Shown one piece after another: positions 44,522 through 55,350 of a stretch of DNA of 64,000 nucleotides. Below the pieces are notes generated by a model. It ran no database searches. It saw only the letters and a list, made by a program, of their open reading frames with translations, and had not been told where the DNA came from. Position 1 is the first letter of the stretch, and each line of letters begins with the position of its first letter. Location: assembly GCA_018287875.1 (NCBI GenBank), contig JAGVVL010000027.1, forward strand, positions 1,426,001 through 1,490,000, written 5' to 3'. The translations under genes were made by a program, and so were the position numbers. This DNA comes from Nigrospora sphaerica. Taxonomy: Eukaryota; Ascomycota; Sordariomycetes; Amphisphaeriales; Apiosporaceae.

Positions 44522-45950
44522 CCGGGAAGGTGATCGAGAGCCTGCTGGCGCAACGGCTAGCCAGCTTTGCGGAAGAAAACGGGCTGCTCCCGGACGAACA
44601 GATGGGGAACCGGAAAGGCCGCTCCACGGAAACAGCCTTACGGTTGCTAACGGACCTAGTCCGCACAGCCTGGAAACATGGAGGCGCAGCAACCCTTCTA
44701 TCGCTGGATATTTCGGGCGCTTTCGACTCGGTCGACCATGGAAGGCTCCTCGCTAACCTGCGAGCGCTGAGGGTCCCTATATGGACTATTAGCTGGATCC
44801 GAAGCTTCTTATCTAACCGGTCCACTACGCTATTATTCGACGGCCAGGAATCGGACGAGATCCCAGTCCCAGCAGGCGTCCCGCAGGGCTCACCCCTATC
44901 GCCTATCCTCTTCTGCCTTTATACAGCCGGTCTCTATAAGGCCCTCCGCGCTATACCAGGGATAGCCACTATAGCCTTCGCAGACGACACAAACCTCGTG
45001 GGCTTCGGCTTAAACCCACAGCAGACCTGCGAGCGACTAAAAGCCGCTCATAGGGTCTGCAAAGAATGGGCAGTCAGCCACGGCATGACCTTTGCAGTCC
45101 AGAAATATCACCTAGTCCACTTCTCTCGAAGACGGAAAGGTCCGGACACAAAGATAGCCTTAGAAAGTCACGAAATCGAACCAGAAGACTCCTGCCGCGT
45201 CCTTGGCATCCAGGTGGATAGACGTCTCCGCTGGGACGTCCACATCCAGTCGATATCGAAGAAGATGGCGACGCAGGTCTATGCTCTAGACCGGATAGCC
45301 GGCTCGACATGGGGCGCGTCTCTCCAGCGAGCCCGCCAAGTCTATACAGCCGTCGTACGGTCTGCGATAGGCTATGGAGCTTCAGAGTGGCACCGCCAGA
45401 TCTCGAAAAATAGAGCCAAGGCACTCAACGACGTCCAGACAGAGTGCCTCCGAAAGGTCACAGGAGCTTTCAAAGCCACGGCCACCGCAGTACTAGAAAC
45501 GGAAGCTTACGTGTCCCCCCTAGACACGTGGCTCAACAGAAGGGTGGCGGCATCGGAAGAGAGGCTCCAACAGCCGCGTATCGCATCACTCATCCAAGCG
45601 AGATGCGATAGCGCAGCTAGATGGATCCTAACAAGACCGACTCGCCGGCGCAGACCGAAAGGCCCCGACGCTCCCGATCGTAAGAGGTGGCTAGACGAAT
45701 GGCTAGCTGGAGACTCAGCACATAAGGCTGAGGAGAGAGACTGGCTCCAAAGATGGCAACAAGCGCAGCAAAATCGAACAGCACGAACCCCGGCAGCAAC
45801 TAAGATGCCGCCAGACAAGCACGTCCTCAAGCTCCATAAGGGACTCTATAAGGCCGAGAGCTCCATCCTCGTCCAAGCGAGGACTGGCAAGATTGGGCTG
45901 CGAGACTTCCTTTTTAAGCGTAGGGTCCCAGGCTTCGACAGCCCCTGGTG
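44522..45950 (+). mobile_element. LINE reverse-transcriptase fragment (LINE 3), open frame
   Basis: About 475 codons of ORF2 from the palm to near the C-terminus, with no stop: VIESLLAQRLASFAEENGLL, LLSLDISGAFDSVDH, GVPQGSPLSPILF, IAFADDTNLV and a C-terminal RTGKIGLRDFLFKRRVPGF. It is a different family from LINEs 1 and 2 (FADD instead of YADD, low identity). The 5' end is cut inside the LTR and the 3' end at about 45950 runs into the antisense of a decayed host gene. The open frame suggests it is younger than the other LINE pieces. Confidence 0.82.
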
Positions 45951-48419
45951 CGCCACCCAGCTCTCGCACGACAGGCTGGGCCCGCACGGTTCTCCGGGTA
46001 TCGTACAGATCGACGTTGTTACCGTCGACGCACAAGAGCTGCCACTAGACGTCTTGATGGGCAAGGTGATGGTGGGCGCTGCCGTCGTTCGTGTGAGGGT
46101 GGGGAAAGCTTGGGACGACGAGCTCGTTACACTGCTCATCGTGGTGGGATCAACGGCATCCATCTCTGTTATGGCACTGGGAGTCAGTAACATTCCAGAT
46201 TTGGGGTTTCCCGATGTAACGGTGCAGGCCAAGTCCATGAAAGGGAGCCCATCATACTTCCATCATGGCTTCGGTGGCAAGGCAGGAGAAGAATATACTT
46301 ACGGGACCAGAGCCCATCGACAGAAGTGAATATAGAGGCGGCGGCAGCAGCGTCAGGAGCATATATGCCGGTCTCTAGGGCCTTGCTGTTGTCCTGGGTC
46401 CGCGTGATAATAATAGCAGATCCGGTGCTCGTGGATGACGTCGTCGTCGTTGTCGTCGCTTCATCCTTAACATCATAGCCGAGGATGATACTGCTGGTGG
46501 AAAAGACCCGCGTCGCCGTGGTTGTTATCACAGTTCCCGATGTCGAGACGCCGTACGACGTGGTCGTGGCCAGGAGGGTGGCGGATTGCGTCTCGTAGGA
46601 TGTGGGCTCCGACGAGTAAGTCGGCACGTGGTCATTGGCAATGGTGAGCGTGGGCCAGTCGGGAAGCGTGCCCTGGATCGTGACCCAGGGCGGCAACTCG
46701 ATGCCGGCCGGTGGCCCACTGCAGATGCGTTAGCCAAGTCATGTGCAACGTTGGGGCCCGGACCAAAGAAACCGGCTTACCGGGGGTAGATGCCGGGCGG
46801 CAGAGTGAAGCCCTAGCCACCAATGATGGGACCGTCATCCCAAGAGATGCAAATCTACCCGTAGCGCGTCAATTACTACTTTTAAGTGCGCCATCTCTCC
46901 TCTGGCACTCACAAAAAAGAACCAGGCGCGGCAGGGAATGACGGGCGTGCCATCGTCGTCGGCCTTGGGCTCAGGGACCTCTGTTTCAACAGGCTTAACC
47001 GTCACAGCGGGCCAAGTCGTGTATGTCACTAACGGACCATCTGTCGTGGTGCCTGTGGTCTGGGTCGGAGGCGGAGCCGTGGTTGTCGTCTCGGTCCGTC
47101 CAGTAGTTCCGGTTGCAGTTGTGCCTCCGGGTCCGGTAGTCGTAGCCTCCGTGGTCGTCACGGTACCTTCGTTTTTGTAGTTCCTGTCGTTTTCGTGGTT
47201 CCAGTTTCCGAGGCGTTGTCAGTGGTCGCGGACGTTGTAGTTCCCATTTCAGTTGTTGCCGTCACCGTCGTTCCGGTCTCTGTAGTACCGGTTGTCGTTG
47301 TTCCAGTCTCCGTCGTTCCGGTGTCCGTGGTACCTGTTGCCGTTGTTCCAGTCTCCGTAGTGCCAACCTCTGTAGTTCTAGTTGCCGTGCTTCCGGTTGC
47401 CGTTATGCCGGTCTCGGTAGTGCTGGTTTCTGTTGTTCCAATTACCGGTGTCCCAGTCTCTGTAGTTCCGGTTGCCGTGGTTCCGGTATCTGTAGTTCCA
47501 GCTCCCGTTGTCGAGACTCCCGGAATGTCACTGGTAGTATTGATCGTGGCTCATGGGCCTCCATCTGTAGTGGTAGTGCTGGATGTTCCCCCAGTTGTGG
47601 TCGACGGTTCGCTTGTGTCAGTCGTTGTTGCTCCTGGGCCGTCAACCGTGGTCGTTGTACCAGGTACCCCATCCGTGTTCGTTGTTATTCCAGTGCCATC
47701 TGCTGTATTCGTGGTGCCGGGGTCTCCATCTGTCGTGGTAGTCACAGTCGTAGTTGGGCTAGAGCCAGGATCCGTAGCGGTCGATGGCTCGGTCGTTCCA
47801 TCTGTGGCGGTGGTATACCACCTGGGGCGGACGTACCACCAGTTTCAGTCGTCGTAGGAGGGCTTCCCGGAGAGGTTGAGGGACCACCAGTCTACGTAAC
47901 CGAAGGCATACCGCCATTAGTGGAACTGGGGGGAAGGGAAACGCCTGAGGTTCCGCTGGGTGTTCCTCCTGGTACGCCCGGCGGCCACCACCACGGCACA
48001 CAAGCACCATCCGCTCTGCATTTTGTTCCAAAGTTGCAACATCCAGTCTGACCTTGAAGAAAGTTAGGCCTAGATTTAACTGCCATGGGGAATGCAGGCA
48101 TGAGGATTAGGTGCGTATGCGATGACGTGCGTGCTGATATACGTCCTAGGGCGGATACTGGGCTCGGGATCACTCACAGTAAGTTGCGCCTATCCATGGA
48201 GAGAGGGCCACTAGGAACTCGTAGTCAGATTCAGTCATGTATTTGTGAGGCAAAGCATACCAAAGCCGCAGATATGCTTACCACCACCAGGCGTACTGCA
48301 ACATGCTTCGCCTAGTAGCCACAAGGTACAGGCAATAAATTCCTGTCCTCGACTGGCTTCGAAAGTACAACAGGCAGGAGCGTGCCCAGGAAGAGCAGTT
48401 CCAGTGACCCAAGCTTCAT
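45951..48419 (-). pseudogene. Decayed Thr-rich secreted protein gene, 3' end displaced by LINE 3
   Basis: Starts at 48419 with a clear signal peptide, then a Cys-rich region (VPCGY, GEACCSTPGGGKHIC, GQTGCCNFGTKCRADG), then long Thr/Gly-rich tracts (TGTTxTG units, 47236-47510) and a conserved-looking C-terminal part (PCRAWFFF, GIELPPWVTIQGTLPDWPT, TSYGVSTSGTV). Defects: one-base loss near 48312; TGA at 47547-47549; frame change near 47180; TAG in a GGWG-like stretch near 46825. Several Cys positions expected in the C-terminal part appear as Tyr or Ser. Introns at about 46860-46918, 46728-46790 and 46190-46310 are still recognisable. It resembles the Thr-rich extensions of some secreted fungal chitinases, but no catalytic domain is seen. 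Confidence 0.6.
47236..47510. repeat. Minisatellite with 15-bp period (Thr/Gly-rich coding on minus strand)
   Basis: About 18 units of the type GTTCCGGTCTCTGTA. The minus strand encodes TGTTET-like mucin repeats. The plus strand gives a spurious Val-rich frame. Confidence 0.85.
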
Positions 48420-48802
48420 GTTGATTCCGAAGATGAGGCTGGGCCCCGATTAAAACGAAAAGACAAGCAGTGTCTACCAGATTGTCTGGGCAGAAATTGC
48501 AAGGGAGGTAAAGGGATATAAATGTGTTGGTGCCAGGGGGCAGCTGGTTACGGAGTGAAAGCCTGCCTGTGATGGCGTCGTGGAATATTTCATCCAAGCT
48601 GCCTATTATACATTTTGTCAGCCTCCTAATTATACATTGGACGTCGAGATTGAGCGTGTTAGCTATGCTGAAAACGGCCTAAACGCCGGCCCCACCCGAT
48701 AACCCGGCCGTGGTCCCCGTGATCACAATTCAAGTGGCGTGTAGAAGTGAGACTATTCCAGGCCCTTATACACCATCCCCGGATTATCTCTTGTTAGTGC
48801 TG
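48420..48802. other. Upstream region of the decayed secreted-protein gene
   Basis: No gene supported; the minus-strand frame at 48235-48597 is an out-of-frame shadow of the signal-peptide exon. Confidence 0.4.
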
Positions 48803-49027
48803 AGAAGCTGTGAATGATTCTCACCTACGGATTTATCAGATTCCTTCTCTAGGATCATCGTTTAAGCTTTCCTATAGAGAAGCTGTGAATAATTTTTACC
48901 GACAGATTTATTTGATTCCTTTTCTGGCATCATCGTTTAGGCTGTCCTATAGAGCAGCTGTGAATGATTCTCACCGACGAATTTATTAGATTGCTTCTCT
49001 AGGATCATCATTTAGCTATTGATGCGT
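48803..49027. repeat. Tandem repeat, three units of 75 bp
   Basis: Units start at 48803, 48878 and 48953 and share AGCTGTGAATGATTCTCACC, GGATTTAT-AGATT and CTAGGATCATCGTTTA. The units differ by about 15%. AT-rich, non-coding. Confidence 0.85.
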
Positions 49028-49138
49028 GCCACCACGGGGGGGGGACAATAACCTAGTCTGCTAAACTGGATACCGTGGACATACATAGGCTATTAAGAGC
49101 AGGATCTGTCAACTGGCAGGTCCCCTTCCTTTTACGCA

Positions 49139-50400
49139 TCAGATTCCTAGCAGCGGCGCGTCGCCTTGGCCTGTTGTTTTTGCACGCTGCTCCCCTGGAG
49201 TCACCGCGTCGGTTTGCTTAGCTAGCCGGCTATTGAGAGCCTTAGAAGGGTCTCTTGGAAAGGTTCCAGTAGACTCCCAGCCCTTTCGGATCTTCTGCCT
49301 CGTCGGGGCTTTATTCCGAGTCTGTTTCCAAGCTTCTAGGAACTCTGGCTTGCCAGCAACGGTCGCCATCATCGAATAGCAGGTCGCACGAAGTATGGAC
49401 CGGAACCTGCGCTTCAACACACTGAAAGGGCCCACGTCAAAGGACTGAAGGATCTGTGAGCAATGCGCCGGAAGGAAGTTGAGCCAGAATCTCGATTCGA
49501 GACACTCTAAGAGTAAGGGCTCGCTGGCGTGGCTATTATGGCCATCGATAATGAGGTGACGCCACTGGCGATAATTGGCAGGCTCTGTGGCCGGCAAAAA
49601 CACCTCACGCAGCCAGCGTAGTGCGACATCATCGCTTAGCCAGCCGGAGTCGCTGGAGAAGAATTTCTAATCGTTGAGGTCATCGTCTTGTAGCTTTTCG
49701 TTCTTAAACCACTGCTGCTGGACGGTTTTGCCTCTGAAGATAACTAAGGGGGAAACCGCTCTGCCATCTCCGGATACATACTCCACAATGATGACCCAGT
49801 CTCTATTAAGGAGGTCGTTAATGAGGACCTCCTTGAGCTCAGCTCGTTCGATAAATAGGGGAGCGTCACTAACACCGACCTGAGTCACTATTTTGTCGGC
49901 GTTATATGTGTGCTCCTCTGGGATAGCGGCCATCAAGGGGTCGACCAACCGTTGGAAGAACTCCTCGATATTGTTGAACACGCTGCGTTGGCGCGCCGCC
50001 AATCGTACCGTACGCTGCGTAGAGTCTTTAACTCTGGATGGCGACCAAGAAAACGGCGTACCCAGTGTGCTCTAAGGGTCTGAGGGCCTTAAGACGCCCT
50101 AGAGAGCCTCGCCGTATAGCTATGGAACCTTGAGTGCGGCGGCGCGAAGCCGAAATTGGTCTTTGTGAGGACCCCGCGTACGAACTGTTGCTAGGACGTT
50201 GGCGATAGGTTTTGCTGCTTTATATGAGCCTCACCGATGGTCTGACCGCCGTCGAGGTGGCGTTGTAATGTGGATCTAGAAACGCTATACTTCCGAGCGG
50301 CGGCTCGGACGGAGCTTCCGGAGCGAACCGTGCGGACGGGCTGCGCGCACCTTTTATCGCGGTCGTAGGCCGTATAGATAGATGCATAATTGAAAAGGAA
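49139..50400 (-). pseudogene. Pogo/Fot-type transposase (copy D), heavily decayed
   Basis: Close relative of copy B. The N-terminal region (50400-50010) reads RAAARKYSVSRSTLQRHLDG and HPELKTLRSVR with several stops and shifts. The catalytic part reads YNADKIVTQVG (Glu after Asp changed to Lys), LIIDGHNSH and LQSFDVGPFSVLKRRF. A TAG at about 49668 splits it. The hydrophilic C-terminal tail is missing at 49139. No terminal repeats found. Confidence 0.82.
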
Positions 50401-50574
50401 TGGGAATTGTCTATTTGGATTGTCTAGGGGCGTTATGGTTGTTATATAATCTATAAGTGAAGCTATTGGTGTTGAGGAGGATGGCGATAGTTTGTTGGTG
50501 GCCCAAGTCTGGGGGGGTCCGAGTGGTGGGTCGCCACCCTACTCGCTCCAATTCCGCGAACAGCCGGCCCCTCC

Positions 50575-52671
50575 TTACCATATCCTCTTCTCGATCCGCA
50601 CTAGGACCCGGCCGCGGCTACACCGGCCCTGCATGTCCCGCAGCTGGAGCACACGGTATCCGGAGCGCAAGCGGTCGAGGCGCACACAGGCCCAGGCCAT
50701 GGACACATCCCGCGGGCGCTCCTCGTGCCTGAAGGCGAAGGCGGCGAAGGCGAGCTCGGGCACGATGCCGTCCACGTTGAACACATCGAGCGTCGCGCCG
50801 CCGAAGTCGGGCGCCAGGCCGCGCTGTGGGAACGTCCGGTCGCACATCTGCGCCGCCCCGCCGCCCGGGAACGGCAGCTGCTGCTTGTGGTCGATACCGC
50901 TGCGCCGCAGCACCTCGTACGGGTGCGGCACGGCGTGCAGCTCGAGCGTCGCGTACGGCCGGACCCCACTCGCGTCGGCGCCGTCGAAGGGCGCCGGCAG
51001 GTCCTGGGCGGCCAGGACGTGGACGGCGAGGCGTGACAGCATGCGGTTGCGCGGAGTGAGGCGCTGCACGTCCGGCTCGTAGGCCTTTTCCTTTTCATCG
51101 CCGGTGGCGGCCGAGCCCAGGCGGCTCGCCGGCATCTGCGGGCCGCGGTAGCCGTCGGGCTTGCGCACGAAGCCGCCTGTGCCTGCGAACATGGCCTCAT
51201 TAATCATGCGACCTGTGGCGTCGTCGATTGTCGTCGTCGTCGGCCAGGGCTGCAACGCCGCTATCTGTACGCCCTTCTGCCAGTGGCCCAGTGGGCTGCT
51301 CGAGTTCGAGCCCGGCACCAGTGGCGTCGTCTGCATCAGGAAGTGGCGGTTGTGACGGAACAGCTCCACGGGCCGCGCTGCGTGCACCTGGGCCAGCGTG
51401 GAGTCAGCAATGGCGAAGACGTGCGTCGGCGAGGCCGCTTCGGGTTGGTCTAGTGAGGCGAATGGGACCTCGCGCGTGTAGACGGCGAGCTGCAGGAGCG
51501 GCTCGATAATCTGGATGCCCGGCCCCTTCTTCTCCGCCTTCTTGCGGAAGAGGCTACTGAAGTCGGACGTCCGGACGAGGTCCTCCTCGGCGTGCGGCGG
51601 CTTGACCTTGATTAGGATCTTGCGGCGCAGCTCAGCCGGCGTAGGCAGCACGACGATTTCGGACTCGGCGGCCGCCGGGACCAGAAACTCGGCCCAGGCC
51701 TGGTTAATGATGCGCACGACGGCCAGCTGCTGCGGCGGCTCGCAGTGGATGTCGAGGTTCACGACCAGCGGCAGGTCGGTGGCGGCGAAGGCGTGCTCCT
51801 TGATGGTCTGGCAGACGTCGCTAAAACGGAACTCTCCGATGGTCGCACCCTCGCTGTCGCGCACGCGTGGTTCGTACTGGTACACGGTCCGCCAACTCTC
51901 TCGGATGTCCCGGATGTTGTCAATAAGCCTCTCGTCCTTAGCATGGGCTTCCATCTTGTCCAGGGTCTTTTGTAAGCCGCGGAACCACAGCCGCTGCATC
52001 CCCGTCAGCTCCTGTACCAGCTTCTCCGCCTGCTCGTCGCTCTTTTCCTTGCTGGGCACCCAGTCTCCGTCACATATGCTGATTTCGATACTGCGGCATC
52101 CATTCCGTAAGGCATCTTTATAGGCATCGGTGCTGAAGCCGCCATTTTCCGAGTCGTTATCTTCGGCGCTGCTAGACGGTCGGGCGCCGATAAGACAGGT
52201 GCTGTGGCTAGATTTAATGAAGTAGTTGCTCAGTGGCCACTCCATATCCAAATCATCTGCTGGCGGGGATTGCAGCGCACTGGCGGCCGGTGACCCCATG
52301 TAGCGCACGAAAGACTCGAAATCCACTTCATCCCCGGTGAGATGCAGTCTATCGTTGTCTGTGAGATCGGCTAAATGGTCGTTGCCATTCTGGAATTCCT
52401 CGAAGAATTTGTCCACCTGGTGGCGAGTCCATTTTGAATCCTCGCCGGCGTGTTGATCGAAGACCTGTCTGAGACTGGAAATCAGTCCCGGCCCGAATGG
52501 CTTGCTGTCATTTTCCGGCATACGGCTGTGGACGTCGGCCTCTGCTGTCGAAACAGAGCCGTTCAGATCAGCCATTGTGCTCAACAGGGGGGGAAATAGT
52601 AAGTCGGTGGTTGTAGTGGAAGGGGAAAGGGTGGCCGTCATCTGTAGTGTAGTGGTTCCCGTATCTCTCAT
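50575..52671 (-). CDS. Phosphoinositide phospholipase C paralogue with degenerate calcium site
   Basis: 698-residue frame without introns; Met33 or Met51 could be the true start. Order: EF-hand-like region (about 60-125), PLC X domain (148-355), a linker, Y domain, and a C2 domain (from about 565). Both catalytic His are kept (SSH156 and DIH309C), but three of the four usual calcium ligands differ: Asn of SSHNTY is Ser157, Asp of EIDxWDG is Ser198, and Glu of the LPxPE motif is Ala346 (Glu347 adjacent). Only Glu196 remains. The family cleaves PIP2 to diacylglycerol and IP3 in a calcium-dependent way. The frame is intact, so it may be a regulatory or altered-activity paralogue of the next gene, arranged in tandem. 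Confidence 0.87.
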   Translation of the reverse strand: MRDTGTTTLQMTATLSPSTTTTDLLFPPLLSTMADLNGSVSTAEADVHSRMPENDSKPFGPGLISSLRQVFDQHAGEDSKWTRHQVDKFFEEFQNGNDHLADLTDNDRLHLTGDEVDFESFVRYMGSPAASALQSPPADDLDMEWPLSNYFIKSSHSTCLIGARPSSSAEDNDSENGGFSTDAYKDALRNGCRSIEISICDGDWVPSKEKSDEQAEKLVQELTGMQRLWFRGLQKTLDKMEAHAKDERLIDNIRDIRESWRTVYQYEPRVRDSEGATIGEFRFSDVCQTIKEHAFAATDLPLVVNLDIHCEPPQQLAVVRIINQAWAEFLVPAAAESEIVVLPTPAELRRKILIKVKPPHAEEDLVRTSDFSSLFRKKAEKKGPGIQIIEPLLQLAVYTREVPFASLDQPEAASPTHVFAIADSTLAQVHAARPVELFRHNRHFLMQTTPLVPGSNSSSPLGHWQKGVQIAALQPWPTTTTIDDATGRMINEAMFAGTGGFVRKPDGYRGPQMPASRLGSAATGDEKEKAYEPDVQRLTPRNRMLSRLAVHVLAAQDLPAPFDGADASGVRPYATLELHAVPHPYEVLRRSGIDHKQQLPFPGGGAAQMCDRTFPQRGLAPDFGGATLDVFNVDGIVPELAFAAFAFRHEERPRDVSMAWACVRLDRLRSGYRVLQLRDMQGRCSRGRVLVRIEKRIW

Positions 52672-53556
52672 GCGGAGGGTAGGGATATCATGCGGCTCTA
52701 ATAAACGTTTCGCGTCACTACATCAACGCTCTATCGTCAATTCAGCCAACTCAACGGCTTCCAACTTCCGGTAGGGCGGCCCGTGGAAGTGGAGTCACAA
52801 TCGCCGTTCCACCCCGTTGCATTGGCACGGCCACAATCAAACGAGCGGATCCCCGCTGACAGTGGCTAAGTCGTTAGTCTCTGCAGTAGGCGTGGTACGT
52901 GTTTTTACATCATGTAGCCGCTCTAATGGACCGCGCCTAACCACTGGCCCCTTGCCCTTTACGGAATGTGGTTCCGCAAAGCTCGGTACCCTCGGGGCCC
53001 GAGCCCCACAAAGGTGAGCGGGACGAGAGTGAGACTTTGAGGCCTGGCTAGCCTACGGGGCGGGCTCCTTGTCGTGCGGTCGCCCGACTGTGCTCCCGGG
53101 GAGCCACTCAATTGTGGCTCAGCAAGACCCCCTTTGCAATGCAGCCGAGTTGTCTTGGTTAAGTACAGTAGTTACCCTAGTAAGTGAACACAACTCCGGC
53201 AACGATTTTCTATCCAGTAAGCAGACACTAGGACAAAATTGTCACCAGTTTGATATTCAAGGCCTAGCTTATATTGGAACCAAGAAACCCAAAACTGTAG
53301 GGCGTCTGGTGGAAAGACACGGTCGTGAGGTCAATCCCAAAGGTCAATTAAGTGAGGATACCGTTGATCAAGATGGTCCTCAACGTAGGAAAGCGAAAGA
53401 AGCTCAAAATAGTCACAGAGATGAGCGTGAAGTGCAGCACCTCATGGGGAGCATCATCATGGTCAAACACGAGCAAAACGGAAGCTAAGGGGATCTATCA
53501 CTGCCGAAAGCCTTCTGTATTCCAGTGGTTATTTGATTATGTAACATTTTCCGTCA
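52672..53556. other. Intergenic region between the two PLC genes
   Basis: 885 bp separating two genes on the same strand, containing the promoter of the 50575-52671 gene. A plus-strand frame at 53069-53488 (139 codons) is not recognised and has no domain; not called. Confidence 0.4.
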
Positions 53557-55350
53557 TTAAGTATCTGCACTTGTCATAGCCATCTCAATCCTGACAAGTA
53601 CCACACCTTTGGTAGGCTTATTCCCGGGGCCCATTAGGCGCACAAGACGGTACCCTGTCCTTAACCGATCCAGCCGAATGCAGGACCATCCCAGAAGCGA
53701 ATCCCGTAGCCGCTCCTCGTTCATAACCCGAATGATCAGGAAAGACAGCTCGGGCGTGATGGCGGAGACGTCGCCGAGCTGGATGGCGTGCCTGCCGAAA
53801 TCCGGGTTCAGGCCGTCGGCGGCGGGAGTGCGGCCGGCCAGGGGATGCTCGCGCTTGAGGAGCTGCAGGGGGTGCGGCTCGGCATAGAGCTGGACGTCAA
53901 TGTAAGGGCGCAGCTCGCCAGCACCACTGGCGAGGGGCAGACCCTGCGCCGCCAGCGCTGTGACGGCGACGCCGTGCAGCGTGTGGTTAGGAATCATGGG
54001 CTCGGGCTCGGCGTCTTCACGGCCCGGCTTCACACCACGGTACCCGTCGGGCTTGAGCACATAGCCCTGGGTGCCGGCGAACATAGCCTCGTTCATCATC
54101 ATGGCCGCGTCCAGCGTCTGCCAATTCAGCGCCGCGAACTGCACGCCGCGCCGCCAGTGGCACGACGGGTCCATGTTGGACGAGTCGACACGCGTGCCGG
54201 CCGGGTACGTCCGCATCAGGTGGCGCTTGTTGTGCTTGAAGAACAGCGACGCCTCCTTCTCGAACGCGCCCGGGAATTTAGGCTCCGAGACAGAAAAGAT
54301 GTGGCCCACCATCTCGACCTCGGGCTGCGCCATGGACTTGTAGGACACGCCGCGCGTGTAGATGCCCATCTCGCTCAGCTCGCGCGTCATCTTGACCGGC
54401 TTCGCCTTCTTGGCCGGCGCGCCCTCCTGGGTCACGGCGTCGAGTTCCGTCTCTCGAGTATCCACTGGCGTGAAGTTGTCCCCTCCAGGCGGCACATACT
54501 TGACTTTGACGAGGAGCTTCTTGCGCAGGGCCTCGAGCGGTGGAAGCACCTCGGCCGGCTCGTCGGGCAGGTGAAGCAGGAGGCCCTCCCACAATTCGGT
54601 CATGGTTGACACCATAATCTCTTGCTGCGGAGGTGAGCAGTGGACTTCGAGGCTGACCACGACGGGGAGATCGCTCGTGATAAAGGCGTGGTCTCGGACC
54701 GTCTCGCAGACTTCGCGGAACGGCACATCTTTGGTGAGTGTGTGCCCATGCAGCACGATGGGCTCGACGCCGATCATGGTCGCCCATCTGGCCTTGATAT
54801 CGGCGCAGTCCGCTTTGGCCTTCTCGCTCTTGGCAAACTTGTCCATGGCCCAGCCGCCTGCTTTGATCATGGTCCGCATCTTCCAGTCCAGTTTCCGCCT
54901 GCCTTTATCCTCCTCTCCTAATACCTCCTCGTCTTTAAAGTGCTCTGTGCCGTCCCAAACATCGATCTCAATGCAGCGGCACTTGCGCAGTAAGACGTCC
55001 TTATAGGGCTCCGTGCTAGAATCACTCGCCAGCTGGTCTCCGGTGAGATACGTGTTGTGGCTGGAGCTGCAGAAGTAGCTGCCGAGCGGCCATGACAGGT
55101 CGTTTTGCGGTAGCGGCGGCGCCTGCACGCTGGCTGCGGGTGAGGTCAAGTACTGGAGGAAGGAGCCATAGTCCAGACCGTCGGCAGCAGGCAAATGCTC
55201 AGCCTCTTCGCCCTGGATGTGCTGGAAGAAAGCGGCAGCTTGGTGCTCATCCCATTTTCCGCTGGAGCCTCCATGCGTGGTGAAGACCTCGCTGAGGCGG
55301 GCCAGCACAGACTCGTTTAGCTGCATTTCGTCGTGCATTGGTTTGGACAT
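53557..55350 (-). CDS. Phosphoinositide phospholipase C, canonical
   Basis: Predicted calcium-dependent PIP2-cleaving enzyme of 597 residues, one exon. Order: EF-hand-like region (about 10-70), X domain (88-285) with SSHNTYL (His98, Asn99), CIEIDVWDG (Glu128, Asp130), SLEVHCSPPQQ (His237) and PPLEALRKKLLVK (Glu273), i.e. all catalytic and metal residues; then the Y domain (YTRGVSYKSM..., PDGYRG) and a C2 domain (HTLHGVAVTALAAQGLP) to the C-terminus. No PH domain, as usual for short fungal PLCs. Cytosolic or membrane-peripheral. The paralogue lies 0.9 kb downstream on the same strand. Confidence 0.93.
   Translation of the reverse strand: MSKPMHDEMQLNESVLARLSEVFTTHGGSSGKWDEHQAAAFFQHIQGEEAEHLPAADGLDYGSFLQYLTSPAASVQAPPLPQNDLSWPLGSYFCSSSHNTYLTGDQLASDSSTEPYKDVLLRKCRCIEIDVWDGTEHFKDEEVLGEEDKGRRKLDWKMRTMIKAGGWAMDKFAKSEKAKADCADIKARWATMIGVEPIVLHGHTLTKDVPFREVCETVRDHAFITSDLPVVVSLEVHCSPPQQEIMVSTMTELWEGLLLHLPDEPAEVLPPLEALRKKLLVKVKYVPPGGDNFTPVDTRETELDAVTQEGAPAKKAKPVKMTRELSEMGIYTRGVSYKSMAQPEVEMVGHIFSVSEPKFPGAFEKEASLFFKHNKRHLMRTYPAGTRVDSSNMDPSCHWRRGVQFAALNWQTLDAAMMMNEAMFAGTQGYVLKPDGYRGVKPGREDAEPEPMIPNHTLHGVAVTALAAQGLPLASGAGELRPYIDVQLYAEPHPLQLLKREHPLAGRTPAADGLNPDFGRHAIQLGDVSAITPELSFLIIRVMNEERLRDSLLGWSCIRLDRLRTGYRLVRLMGPGNKPTKGVVLVRIEMAMTSADT

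Noticed and set aside
44488..46329. Single plus-strand frame of 613 codons
   Set aside because: Only 44522 to about 45950 is LINE reverse transcriptase; the start lies in an LTR and the end is antisense to the decayed secreted-protein gene.
47195..47857. Plus-strand open frame of 220 codons rich in Val/Pro/Ser
   Set aside because: It is the reverse strand of the Thr/Gly minisatellite of the decayed secreted-protein gene; the repeat keeps several frames open.
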